In this document: positions 9,222-18,475 of the stretch, piece by piece | Layout of the letters: each line of letters begins with the position of its first letter | How positions within the stretch are numbered: position 1 is the first letter of the stretch | DNA from: an uncultured bacterium | Lineage (GTDB): Bacteria; Patescibacteriota; Minisyncoccia; Moranbacterales; GWC2-37-73 | Length of the DNA stretch: 49,280 nucleotides | Direction: 5' to 3' | Assembly (NCBI GenBank): GCA_903837175.1 | Contig: CAILTR010000003.1 | Location: forward strand, 1 to 49,280 | The notes under the pieces: model-generated | The model's database searches: none | Seen by the model: only the letters and a program-made list of their open reading frames with translations | What the model was told of the DNA's origin: nothing | Program-made: the position numbers and the translations under genes

Positions 9222-11330
9222 GTGAAAAGTATTATTGTAAGTAAAAAAATTATGTTTAAAAAAAATGACACCAGTTTAACTGGTCAAATCTTGGCTGATT
9301 TAAAAAAGCCAGTCGGTAGTTTTGAGAAAAAAACTCCAAACAATGTTGCCAATAGTAATGCCTCAAGAGGTAATGCGATGAATAGGCATAGTAATAATTC
9401 AAACAGACCTAATCAAGGTCAACGAATTCAGCCGCAAACAGCCAATCCTGGCAACGCCAACGCTCCAATGTTGGGCTTTGTTAGTGCGTCAAATAAGCAG
9501 GCACCGAAAGTTTCAAGCCAAAATAGTTCAGGCGCTAACCATGCCGGTACTAACAATAGACACGCCAGTTCTGGTCGTCCGCAGGCAGCTAAAAAACGAA
9601 GTTTGCCAGTGCGTAAACCTAGTTCAAATCGTAAACCGATGATGCAAGGTAATCCTGCCGGGGATCATTTACGCATTACGCCTTTGGGTGGTAATGAAGA
9701 AGTTGGTCGCAATATGACGCTATTTGAATACGGCGGAGATATTATTATCTTAGACATGGGCCTGCAATTTCCAGAAGAAGATATGCCTGGGATTGATTAC
9801 ATCATTCCGAATACAAATTATCTGAAAGGGAAAGAAAAAAATATTCGTGGGGTAATTTTTAGCCATGGTCATCTTGACCATATCGGGGCAGCGCCAATTC
9901 TATTGCGAGAATTAAATTATCCGCCAATTGTGGGTCGCGATTTAACGCTAGCGATGATTAAGCGTAAGATGGATGATTTTGAAACCAATTCTGCTAGTCA
10001 ACTAAAAACTATTCGCGTTAATACCATTGCTGATAAAATTAAACTTGGAAAATTTGAAATTGAATTTTTTGATGTGGAACATTCTGTGATGGACGCGGTC
10101 GGGGTAATTGTGAAAACTCCCGATGGAACCGTGATTCACCCTGGCGATTGGACGATGGATACTAATCCAGCCAATCTTGAAAGGGTAACTTATGGTCATC
10201 TTTCGAAACTCCCAGCCCCCCGCATCTTGATGTTGGAAAGTTTAGGTGCAACTGATACTCGCATTTCTGAAAAAACTGAAAGCGATATGTATGTGAATTT
10301 AAATGAATTAGTTTCTAGCGCCCAGGGGATGGTGATTATTGGAACTTTTTCTTCTCAAATTAAGCGCATCGGAAAAATTATTGAATACGCGGATTCGATT
10401 GGTAAAAAAGTTGCCCTCGACGGCTATTCAATGAAGATGAATATTGAAATCGCCAAAGAGCTTGGGTATATTAAGAATTTTAAAAATACTCAAATTACGG
10501 TTAACGAAATTCATAAGCATCCGCGTAATAAGGTGGTGGTGATTTGCACCGGCGCCCAAGGCGAAGGTAATGCGGTGCTGTCACGCATCGTCAATGATGA
10601 GCATCGTTTTATTCAAGTTCAGAAAAATGACACGGTAATTTTTTCTTCTTCAATCGTGCCAGGCAATGAACGCACTGTGCAACGCTTGAAAGATGATCTT
10701 TATCGTAAGTGTGATAACGTCATCCACAGCGACATCTTAGATGTTCATACTAGCGGACACAGTAACGCGCACGATATTAAAGATGTCTTGCGTCAAATTC
10801 AGCCAACTTTCTTTTTACCAGTGTATGGTAATCATTATATGCTGAAAGAAGCTGGAAAATTGGGCGAACAAGTTGGGATTAAAAAAGAAAATATTTTTGT
10901 TTTGGATAATGGCAACCAACTCGAAGTTGCTGAAAATAAAGCAAGAATGCTGGCGCAAAAAGTTGATACTAGCTACGTGATGGTCGATGGTTTGGGCGTT
11001 GGTGACGTGGGAGAAGTTGTCCTGCGCGACCGACAACTGCTGGCCAAAGATGGGATGTTTATGATTGTAGTGATTATTGATTCAAAAACCAAGAAGATTG
11101 TGGGTACTCCCCAAATTACTTCCCGAGGTTTCATTTTCGTCAAAGAAAATTTTGACTTAGTGAATGCCACTAAGCGAGTGGTAGAAAAAATTATCAAAGA
11201 AAAAACTTCGGCTGAGGTTTCGGTCAATTGGGAATATGTGAAAAACAATATTCGCGAAGCGGTTGGATCTTTTCTGTTTACCAAAACTGAGCGACGCCCA
11301 ATGATTCTCCCAGTGGTGATTGAGGTGTAG
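9222..11330 (+). CDS. rnj: Ribonuclease J
   Basis: Metallo-beta-lactamase motif HGHLDHIGA, beta-CASP region, C-terminal RNase J domain; low-complexity N-terminal extension; GTG start at 9222 or ATG at 9252. Confidence 0.92.
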   Translation: MKSIIVSKKIMFKKNDTSLTGQILADLKKPVGSFEKKTPNNVANSNASRGNAMNRHSNNSNRPNQGQRIQPQTANPGNANAPMLGFVSASNKQAPKVSSQNSSGANHAGTNNRHASSGRPQAAKKRSLPVRKPSSNRKPMMQGNPAGDHLRITPLGGNEEVGRNMTLFEYGGDIIILDMGLQFPEEDMPGIDYIIPNTNYLKGKEKNIRGVIFSHGHLDHIGAAPILLRELNYPPIVGRDLTLAMIKRKMDDFETNSASQLKTIRVNTIADKIKLGKFEIEFFDVEHSVMDAVGVIVKTPDGTVIHPGDWTMDTNPANLERVTYGHLSKLPAPRILMLESLGATDTRISEKTESDMYVNLNELVSSAQGMVIIGTFSSQIKRIGKIIEYADSIGKKVALDGYSMKMNIEIAKELGYIKNFKNTQITVNEIHKHPRNKVVVICTGAQGEGNAVLSRIVNDEHRFIQVQKNDTVIFSSSIVPGNERTVQRLKDDLYRKCDNVIHSDILDVHTSGHSNAHDIKDVLRQIQPTFFLPVYGNHYMLKEAGKLGEQVGIKKENIFVLDNGNQLEVAENKARMLAQKVDTSYVMVDGLGVGDVGEVVLRDRQLLAKDGMFMIVVIIDSKTKKIVGTPQITSRGFIFVKENFDLVNATKRVVEKIIKEKTSAEVSVNWEYVKNNIREAVGSFLFTKTERRPMILPVVIEV

Positions 11331-11397
11331 AAGTTATAAAGTTAAAAGTTTATAAAGTTATAAAGTTTGGAAAAATTGTACAGTAAGAATTCGAAAG

Positions 11398-11418
11398 CCC
11401 AGCGGAAGCTGGGTTTTT
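11398..11418 (+). terminator. Rho-independent terminator after the RNase J gene
   Basis: CCCAGC GGAA GCTGGG TTTTT. Confidence 0.85.
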
Positions 11419-11439
11419 GCGTTTTTGGATAAGAAAAAA

Positions 11440-11700
11440 GAGTAGGCGCGGGGCTTACTCAATGTAATTATTGTGGCTACGCTGAGCCACGGGGTAAATA
11501 TGTCCAGGAAAACTTCTATGAGGGAAGCTTTATAGAGAAATCCTTAGGCTCGGGGAAATGTAAGCTTCAAGACTTCAAGAGAGGCTCTTCCTCATAGAGA
11601 GAGTTTTCCTTGGACAACTCCAGTTCTACGCTTCCTAAGTAAGGCATCTATAACGCAGGGCTGGAAATTTATAAAGGTCAATTATCAAACGTCTTTAATA
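11440..11700 (+). ncRNA. Candidate structured RNA, family unknown
   Basis: ORF-free interval; GTGGCT/AGCCAC hairpin (11473-11490); long-range stem GTCCAGGAAAACTTCTATGAGGGAAG (11502-11527) with CTTCCTCATAGAGAGAGTTTTCCTTGGAC (about 11587-11614). Confidence 0.45.
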
Positions 11701-11806
11701 TAGACTAGTAGTTTAAACTTGTCAAGCGTAGGTAGCGGTGGCATCAGGGAGGGGTTTTGTTTGCAAAAAGCCCGTTTTTTGCTACTATTACTTTATAACT
11801 TTATTC

Positions 11807-11851
11807 ACCCAGTTAAATCCGCTAAAGCGGTGCGAAGCAATTTAACTGGGT
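11807..11851. repeat. Palindromic element flanked by 14-bp direct repeat
   Basis: ACCCAGTTAAAT CCGCTAAAGCGG ... ATTTAACTGGGT; flanks CTTTATAACTTTAT at 11791-11804 and 11855-11868. Confidence 0.7.
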
Positions 11852-11866
11852 AAACTTTATAACTTT

Positions 11867-12898
11867 ATGACTAATAAAAAACGCATTTTTTCGGGGATTC
11901 AGCCGAGTGGGAATTTGCATATTGGAAATTATTTGGGAGCTATCGCTAATTGGATTAAGCTTCAGGATGAGTTTGAATCTATTTTTTGTGTCGTGGATTT
12001 GCACGCCATCACGGTTCCGCAAGATCCGGAAACGCTACGCAAAAAAACATTGGAAATTGCCAAAATCTATCTGGCAGCTGGTATTGATCCAAAAAAATCT
12101 TCAATCTTTATCCAGTCGCAAGTGTCGGAGCATGCTGAGCTTTGTTGGATTTTGAATACGATTGCGAAAATGTCAGAGCTAGAGAAGATGACGCAATTCA
12201 AAGATAAAACCCAGGCTGGCGTTAGCGAAGGTATCGGGGTTGGGCTCTTTGATTACCCAGTTCTGATGGCGGCTGATATTTTGCTGTATGGCACGGAAGT
12301 TGTGCCGGTCGGGGAAGACCAAAAACAACATGTCGAATTGGCGCGGGATTTAGCGAAGCGCTTCAATCATAAATTTGGCGAAACTTTCATTGTGCCGAAA
12401 GCTTTCGTTAAGGAAGAAGGGATGAGGGTGATGGGCTTGGACGACCCAACTAAGAAAATGAGTAAATCCGCTACTTCGGAATATAACTATATTTCGCTAA
12501 CTGACGACGCCGAAACGGTGAAGCGCAAAATTAAAAAAGCCGTGACTGATTCTGGCAGTGAGATTGTTTATAGCGATGACCCGCCTCGCGTCGACGAAGC
12601 GTCTCCGCGAGTCGAGGCAGGAAAGCCAGCCTTGAAAAATTTGATCAACATTTATGCTTCTTTTTCCGGCAAGACTCCGAAAGAAATTGAAGCGCTTTAT
12701 GTCGGCAAAGGGTACGGCGATTTTAAGAATGATTTAGCAGAGGTTATCAACAATTTCCTCACTCCATTTCAAGAAAAACTGGCTGCAATTTCCGATGAAG
12801 ACGCCCTCGAAATTTTGCGCGCCGGAGCCGAGAAGGTTAGACCTTTGGCAAAAGCTAAATTAGATGATGTGAAAAAGAAAGTCGGATTCATAAGCTAG
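11867..12898 (+). CDS. trpS: Tryptophanyl-tRNA synthetase
   Basis: SGIQPSGNLHIGNYLGAI (HIGH-type) and KMSKS motifs. Confidence 0.96.
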   Translation: MTNKKRIFSGIQPSGNLHIGNYLGAIANWIKLQDEFESIFCVVDLHAITVPQDPETLRKKTLEIAKIYLAAGIDPKKSSIFIQSQVSEHAELCWILNTIAKMSELEKMTQFKDKTQAGVSEGIGVGLFDYPVLMAADILLYGTEVVPVGEDQKQHVELARDLAKRFNHKFGETFIVPKAFVKEEGMRVMGLDDPTKKMSKSATSEYNYISLTDDAETVKRKIKKAVTDSGSEIVYSDDPPRVDEASPRVEAGKPALKNLINIYASFSGKTPKEIEALYVGKGYGDFKNDLAEVINNFLTPFQEKLAAISDEDALEILRAGAEKVRPLAKAKLDDVKKKVGFIS

Positions 12899-12939
12899 CT
12901 TATAGCTTTTAGCTTCGTTAGCTTTTAGGAGCGCAAAAC

Positions 12940-12970
12940 AAAAAATCGGAGCTTGGCTCCGATTTTTTTG
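12940..12970. terminator. Bidirectional terminator between trpS and phosphomannomutase gene
   Basis: AAAAAATCGGAGC ttg GCTCCGATTTTTTT. Confidence 0.85.
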
Positions 12971-12989
12971 TTGCAGAATGTAAAAGTTT

Positions 12990-14354
12990 TTAACTTTTGA
13001 TAATTTCAATCAGCTCATCGCGTTTTTGTTCCATCAGCTCATTGGTTCTTGCCTCAACGGTTAAGCGTAGTAGCGGCTCAGTGTTTGAGGATCGAACATT
13101 AAACCAAAAATCAGGGTATTCAATCGAGATTCCATCGAGTTCATCTTGAACTCCGTCTGAATATTTCAGTTTGATTTGCTCGATTTTTTCTGCGCCGTTT
13201 TCAACTTTAGTATTTATTTCGCCAGAATGGAAATATCTTTCATAGGCTTTGGCATACTGCGCAAAAGACAAATCGCTTTTGGAAAGTTCCTCTAAAATTT
13301 TTAAGGTCACAATCATTGGAACTTCATAACAACCCTCTGGCATATTGAGGAAGAAATGTCCTGAAGATTCTCCAGCAAAAACCGCACCTTCTTCGATGGC
13401 TTGTTCCTTGATGAGTGAGTGGCCGACTCTGGTAACAATTGGCACGCCGCCGTTTTCAATAATTGTGTCACGGGTTATTCTACCTGGTCGGATATCGTAG
13501 GCAATTTTTGCGCCGGGGTTTTCATCTAAAAATATTTTGCAAAGAATTGCGCGGGTAACGCCGGGATCAAGCGCTACGCCACTATTATCAATGAAAAATA
13601 TTCTGTCGCCGTCTCCGTCAGTCGAAATTCCCAAATCAGCTTTTTCGCTCAAAACTTTTGCGCATAAAGCTTGGACATTTTCTTTTTTGAAAGGGTCGGC
13701 TTCATGGGCAGGAAAAGTTCCGTCCAGCTCCCAGTTCATTTTTACGATTTCAAGTTGGGGAAGATGTTTAAAAAGTTCATCAAAATATTGAGCGCCCATG
13801 GCGTTGGCTGGATCGATGACTATTTTAAAATTCTTTATTTCGGCCAGGTTAGCATAGGTTAAATCATGTTTGATTTGATCGGGCAGGACGCCTACTTTAG
13901 TGGTAACTTTACCAGGGGTAGTCGCTTTGGAAAAATTATTTTCAATTACTAAATCTCGCAAAACAAAAATCCCAGAATCTTTACTGATTGGCAGAGCTCT
14001 TTCGCGGACTAACTTAAAGCCGTTATATTCTTTTGGGTTATGCGAAGCTGAAATTAGCACGCCACCGTCATAGTTATAGTGGGCAACGGCGAAATAAAAA
14101 GTTGGCGTTGACGCCAGCCCAATATCAATAACATTAACGCCCCCAGCGCAAAGTCCAGCGATAAGTTTTTCTTTCAGCATTGGGGAAGACAATCGCATAT
14201 CGCAGGCCACGACAATTTCAAGTTCCTTTTTCGCTGGCAATTCTCCTTTTCGTAGTTGACTATAGGCCAAGCCCAGTCGATAGGCCAGCTCTTCATCAAA
14301 ATCAGTTCCGTAGATTCCTCGAATGTCATAAGCTTTGAAAATGTTTGGGTTCAT
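12990..14354 (-). CDS. manB: Phosphomannomutase/phosphoglucomutase
   Basis: ISASHNPKEYNGFKL phosphoserine loop, STDGDGDR metal loop, FAGESSGH sugar loop, RSSNTEPLLRLTVEA phosphate loop. Confidence 0.93.
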   Translation of the reverse strand: MNPNIFKAYDIRGIYGTDFDEELAYRLGLAYSQLRKGELPAKKELEIVVACDMRLSSPMLKEKLIAGLCAGGVNVIDIGLASTPTFYFAVAHYNYDGGVLISASHNPKEYNGFKLVRERALPISKDSGIFVLRDLVIENNFSKATTPGKVTTKVGVLPDQIKHDLTYANLAEIKNFKIVIDPANAMGAQYFDELFKHLPQLEIVKMNWELDGTFPAHEADPFKKENVQALCAKVLSEKADLGISTDGDGDRIFFIDNSGVALDPGVTRAILCKIFLDENPGAKIAYDIRPGRITRDTIIENGGVPIVTRVGHSLIKEQAIEEGAVFAGESSGHFFLNMPEGCYEVPMIVTLKILEELSKSDLSFAQYAKAYERYFHSGEINTKVENGAEKIEQIKLKYSDGVQDELDGISIEYPDFWFNVRSSNTEPLLRLTVEARTNELMEQKRDELIEIIKS

Positions 14355-14360
14355 AAAAAA

Positions 14361-14466
14361 TCAATAGTCAATAATCAATGATCAATTTACAATAAATTTC
14401 CAAAGATTGGTTGTTGGAAAATTGAAAATTGATTGAAAATTGAAAACTGTGAATTGAAAATTAAAT
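14361..14466. repeat. TCAAT/ATTGA-type low-complexity palindromic repeat
   Basis: TCAATAGTCAATAATCAATGATCAATTT ... AAAATTGATTGAAAATTGAAAA. Confidence 0.6.
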
Positions 14467-14500
14467 ATTCTACAAGTAAATTCTAGCAAAAATCGGGATT

Positions 14501-16696
14501 TTATTCAAGGTGGACATTGGTGGCAAACTTTTTTAGTTCTTTTTTAAGGAGAGGATATTTTGAAAGAGATGGACTATTTTTTAGAAGCGCAAGGGCTTTT
14601 TGGCGGGAAATTTCGATGAGTTTAACGTTGCCGAGATGCTCCATGGCAATGTCTGGCAAACCAGATTGACGCAAACCCAGAAATTCACCAGGGCCTCGCA
14701 TTTTTAAATCAGCTTCGGCGATTTCAAAACCGCTGTTAGTTTTTTCTAGAGCGCCCAGTCTAGACTTTGCTTTAATAGTGTGACTGCCAGTTAGGAGGAA
14801 GCAGTAAGATTGTTGCTGGCTGCGTCCAACGCGACCGCGGAATTGATGCAGTTGCGAAAGGCCAAAACGCTCAGCATCTTCAATGATAATAACAGTGGCG
14901 TTAGGAATATCAATCCCAACTTCGACCACAGAAGTGGCTACCAAAATATCATATTTTTTATTTTTATAATCAGCCATTACCTGCTCTTTCTCTTTGGCTT
15001 TAAGCTTTCCGTGCAGAAGTCCCAAGGAAAGCTCGGGAAAAATATCCCGCGATAGTCGTTCGTGTTCAGCGGTAGCTGCTTTTAGTTCAACAAGTTTTTC
15101 CGACTCTTCAACTAGCGGGAAAATAATAAAAACTTGGCGACCGTCGGCAACTTGACTCCTGACAAAATCATAAACCTCCGGGCGTTTGTTGGGCGGAATT
15201 ATTTTAGTAACAATTGGCAAGCGACCAACTGGCATTTCATCCAGCAGTGATAAGTCAAGATTGCCAAAGTAAGCCATCGTCAAGGTTCGAGGAATTGGCG
15301 TAGCGGTCATAGTAAGTAAATGAGGGATTTTGCCAGGCAGGCCATCATTGATAGTTTCAATTTGCTGTTGCAAAAAAGCGCGTTGACCGACGCCGAAGCG
15401 ATGTTGCTCATCGATGATAACCAAGGCTAGCTTTCTAAATCGAATATCTTTCTGAATCAAGGCATGAGTGCCAATAAGGATATCAATATTTCCCGATTTA
15501 ATTTTTTCTAAAAGTTCTGTTCGTTTGAATTGGGAGTGTTTAGTAACTAGTAACTGGTAATCAGTAATTGGAGATTGGTGATTATTTTTTTTTATTTTCT
15601 GATTACTGATTACTGATGACCCGTCTGCCAACGAGGCAGGCTGGTTACTAGCTACTATTTGGTATGCATTTGTTAGTAATCCTACAGAGATATTATAATT
15701 TGCAAAAAGTTTGCTGATACTTTCAAAGTGTTGTCTTGCTAATACTTCCGTCGGGGCCATCAGAGCTGTTTGTAGCCCAGCCTGAGCAGTCTGTAGAGAG
15801 GCTAAAGCTGCCACGATAGTTTTGCCAGAGCCGACGTCACCATTAAGCAGGCGGTTCATAGGTCGGGCTTTTTCCAAATCTTTGAGAATTTCAAAAGACG
15901 CTTTGCGTTGAGCGTTGGTCAAAGTGAAGGGAAGCGAAGCGGTGAACTTTTGAATAGTTTTTTCTTGAAAAGGAATTTTGACGGATGATTCTTTTTCCCA
16001 GTTAGCTTTGACTTTCAACGAGGCCAATTGCACTGTCAGCATATTTTGAAAGGCAAATCTTTTTTGGGCCAGCAAATACTGAGTTTCGTTTTGGGGAAAG
16101 TGGATATACTGCAAAGCGGTTTTAATGGACGGTAAATGTAATTCAGTCAGAATCTCAGTCGGAATTGGATCTGGGATTTCTAAATCAAGTTTAAAAATAT
16201 TTTGCATTTGCCAACGAATCCATTTTGAGGTCAATCCTTCTGTTTCACTGTAAACAGGAACAAGTCTGCCCGTGTTGGTTGGCTCGCGAGAAGAAAGTTC
16301 CCAGGCTGGATTGGAGAAATAAAAACCGTTTTTATCCTCTAAAACCTTCCCAGCCAGACGCACTCCTTTGCCAACTGTCAGCGAGTCGCTGACGTACGGT
16401 TGGTTAAACCACACCGCTCGCACACTGCCGGTTTCATCTGCAATATAGCACTCTGTGATCATCATTTTCTTTTTCCAAGTCCTGACCAATTTGCTCTTAG
16501 AAATTTCGCCCATAATTGTGGCGGTCTGGCCACCAATAAGCGAGTCAATTTCAATGCGTTCGCTGTAATCTTCATAGCGAAAAGGGAAGTGAAAAAGAAA
16601 ATCTCCCACTGTGGTGACATTGATTTTCTTCAAAATTTCCGCGTATTTTTGACTCACCCGCGGGATGCTTTCAATTTTAGCGTTAAGGATGTCCAT
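14501..16696 (-). CDS. recG: ATP-dependent DNA helicase RecG with an in-frame repeat-derived insertion
   Basis: Helicase motifs GDVGSGKT, DEQHRFGVGQR, TATPIPRT, QFRGRVGRS; wedge domain at N-terminus. Confidence 0.95.
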   Translation of the reverse strand: MDILNAKIESIPRVSQKYAEILKKINVTTVGDFLFHFPFRYEDYSERIEIDSLIGGQTATIMGEISKSKLVRTWKKKMMITECYIADETGSVRAVWFNQPYVSDSLTVGKGVRLAGKVLEDKNGFYFSNPAWELSSREPTNTGRLVPVYSETEGLTSKWIRWQMQNIFKLDLEIPDPIPTEILTELHLPSIKTALQYIHFPQNETQYLLAQKRFAFQNMLTVQLASLKVKANWEKESSVKIPFQEKTIQKFTASLPFTLTNAQRKASFEILKDLEKARPMNRLLNGDVGSGKTIVAALASLQTAQAGLQTALMAPTEVLARQHFESISKLFANYNISVGLLTNAYQIVASNQPASLADGSSVISNQKIKKNNHQSPITDYQLLVTKHSQFKRTELLEKIKSGNIDILIGTHALIQKDIRFRKLALVIIDEQHRFGVGQRAFLQQQIETINDGLPGKIPHLLTMTATPIPRTLTMAYFGNLDLSLLDEMPVGRLPIVTKIIPPNKRPEVYDFVRSQVADGRQVFIIFPLVEESEKLVELKAATAEHERLSRDIFPELSLGLLHGKLKAKEKEQVMADYKNKKYDILVATSVVEVGIDIPNATVIIIEDAERFGLSQLHQFRGRVGRSQQQSYCFLLTGSHTIKAKSRLGALEKTNSGFEIAEADLKMRGPGEFLGLRQSGLPDIAMEHLGNVKLIEISRQKALALLKNSPSLSKYPLLKKELKKFATNVHLE
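15541..15658 (-). repeat. Palindromic repeat inside recG
   Basis: TAGTAACTAGTAACTGGTAATCAGTAATTGG ... CTGATTACTGATTACTGATGACC(CGTCTGCCAACGAGGCAGG)CTGGTTACTAGCTACTA. Confidence 0.75.
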
Positions 16697-16827
16697 GGGT
16701 TAATTATACAGCTTAAAAGAGAAATTAGCCAAAAAAAAGCCTTAATATTGCTATCGAGGTTTTTATTTAAAGAGAATTTTTTTCGATTTAAGGTAAAAAA
16801 GTTAGGATGAAATGTCTGAAAGATATC

Positions 16828-17601
16828 CTAGTCCTTTAATTTATAAAAAACATTCCAATCTCCACTTTCATTATATTCTGCAACATCGGCATATTCCACT
16901 GGCAATTTTAATGGTTTGTCATCTTTTTTTCTTATAATCATTCCATTTTTAAATGTTTCTATCTCAATTCCTTGATCCGTAAGAAGTTTTAACAATTTTT
17001 CAGCTATTGTATAGTAATTATGGCCATCTTTATCCACAATTAAAGTGCTTGTTATTTTCCAATCTATTCTCATTTCGCCTCCAATGGCTAAAGCGCTATA
17101 GAGTTGTTTTATAACTCTTAATGGATCTGGCAAATGCATGAAAGTCATTATGCTAATAATCAAATCATATTTTTCTTCGTTGGACTTAGCAAGTTCAGTC
17201 GAGGGAGATTTTAAATCCAGAAAACCAATCCCTTTTTCTTTATCATTGACTTCATCTTCATGTTTTCTTGGGTCTCCAGCGCTCGCCCCTAATAGTTCAA
17301 CCTTGTCTGATTGATTTCCGAGTTGATTTTTTAGTTCTCTTAATGTGCAATTTTCACCACAACCATAATCGAGTATGCGGAATTTTTCATTCTCGGAAAG
17401 CATTACTAATTTTTGTTTTACATAATCAACCATACCTCCTTTTTCTGGAAAATATTCATAATTATGTGCATCAATCCCGGAGTCCGTAACGGGATATTTA
17501 TGTTTCCTATCACTTGACCGACTGGTTTTATTGCGAGCACTTTCAAGCGTTTCTTTATTTGCATCGATTATTTTTCTTAGACTGGGTTTTTCCATGTTCA
17601 T
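16828..17601 (-). CDS. Class I SAM-dependent methyltransferase
   Basis: RILDYGCGENCTLRELK motif I, YDLIISIMTFMHLPDPLRVIKQLYSALAIGGEMRIDWK; ORF upstream part (MRSRRSQVRFLPRTQ) is translated tRNA-Arg. Confidence 0.75.
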   Translation of the reverse strand: MNMEKPSLRKIIDANKETLESARNKTSRSSDRKHKYPVTDSGIDAHNYEYFPEKGGMVDYVKQKLVMLSENEKFRILDYGCGENCTLRELKNQLGNQSDKVELLGASAGDPRKHEDEVNDKEKGIGFLDLKSPSTELAKSNEEKYDLIISIMTFMHLPDPLRVIKQLYSALAIGGEMRIDWKITSTLIVDKDGHNYYTIAEKLLKLLTDQGIEIETFKNGMIIRKKDDKPLKLPVEYADVAEYNESGDWNVFYKLKD

Positions 17602-17631
17602 ATCTTTTTGAAAATCTATGAATGATCTTTG

Positions 17632-17704
17632 TGTCCTTGGCAGGAATCGAACCTGCGACCTTCTGGACCGCAACCAGACGCTCTATCCACTGAGCTACAA
17701 AGAC
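17632..17704 (-). tRNA. tRNA-Arg (anticodon GCG)
   Basis: GTCTTTG/CAAGGAC acceptor, TCTGG-TTGCGGT-CCAGA anticodon arm, GCAGG-TTCGATT-CCTGC T arm. Confidence 0.9.
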
Positions 17705-17727
17705 ATTGAACTTTTAGCAATAATTAG

Positions 17728-17824
17728 GCTCCTGCGACCTCCCCGATTGCTATCGGGGCGCTCTCCGCCAAAGGCGGATAAATATCCACTGTCTGTCCGC
17801 CTTGGGCGGAAGCTACAAAGACAT
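17728..17824 (-). pseudogene. Degenerate partial copy of tRNA-Arg interrupted by palindromes
   Basis: cctgcgacct[ccccgattgctatcgggg]cgctct[ccgccaaaggcgga...]atccact[...tccgccttgggcgga]agctacaaagacat matches tRNA-Arg with insertions. Confidence 0.7.
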
Positions 17825-17926
17825 TTTTCTATTTTTAAACTCAAAATTTAGTATATAACGGAAGCTAAATAAAATCAATAGAGGGCATGGAAATTGAGGG
17901 CATGGAAATGCTCCATGTTCTATGCT

Positions 17927-18475
17927 TTATACATGCAATACTTTTTCAATTGTATCGATCATGCTTGGCTCTTGTTTAATCTCGGGAATATATTCTAATA
18001 TAATTTCCCGAATTTGAACTGGATCCTCATCTGCTAAGGGGATGTGGACAAAGGGAAACATCGAGGCTTTGGTATGTAGGCTAATTAATTTAGTGTGTTG
18101 GGGTTCGTAAAAAATCCAAAAAGAATGCATATTTTCATAAAGATACATATCTTTATCAGCAATAAGGCCTTCCGTGGTCAGGGCAAATTTAACGATGCGG
18201 GGATTTTTTTGGAGGTTAAGATAACCAACAATCCCAATTAAGATAAAAGTTATTGCCATAATCGGCCCATCGGTAAGCATTGCGTAGACAACAATAGCTA
18301 AAAGGAAAAGTCCCGCTAGAAAGTACCAGCGGTTTGATTTTTCATAAACCTCAAATTCTGGCGCCTGCCATTGGTGTAAAACTCTACCATACTGATCAGG
18401 CGGTAAGGCTTCCTCTAAGATTTGCCTTTCCATTTCTGCTGGCTGGGTGATAAATTGTCTTAAATCCATTGGCAT
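17927..18475 (-). CDS. Hypothetical membrane protein
   Basis: 182 aa; two adjacent TM helices (WYFLAGLFLLAIVVYAML; IMAITFILIGIVGYL). Confidence 0.7.
   Translation of the reverse strand: MPMDLRQFITQPAEMERQILEEALPPDQYGRVLHQWQAPEFEVYEKSNRWYFLAGLFLLAIVVYAMLTDGPIMAITFILIGIVGYLNLQKNPRIVKFALTTEGLIADKDMYLYENMHSFWIFYEPQHTKLISLHTKASMFPFVHIPLADEDPVQIREIILEYIPEIKQEPSMIDTIEKVLHV

Noticed and set aside
11430-11770. Known RNAs (RNase P, tmRNA, SRP, 6S) in the RNase J-trpS gap
   Set aside because: Conserved core motifs of these RNAs were not recognised by eye; left as an unassigned candidate pending cmscan.
17618-17851. ORF MNDLCVLGRNRTCDLLDRNQTLYPLSYKD
   Set aside because: Antisense translation through tRNA-Arg and its degenerate copy; not a gene.
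17884-17925. GAGGGCATGGAAATT repeats as a regulatory array
   Set aside because: Only two short units; insufficient.
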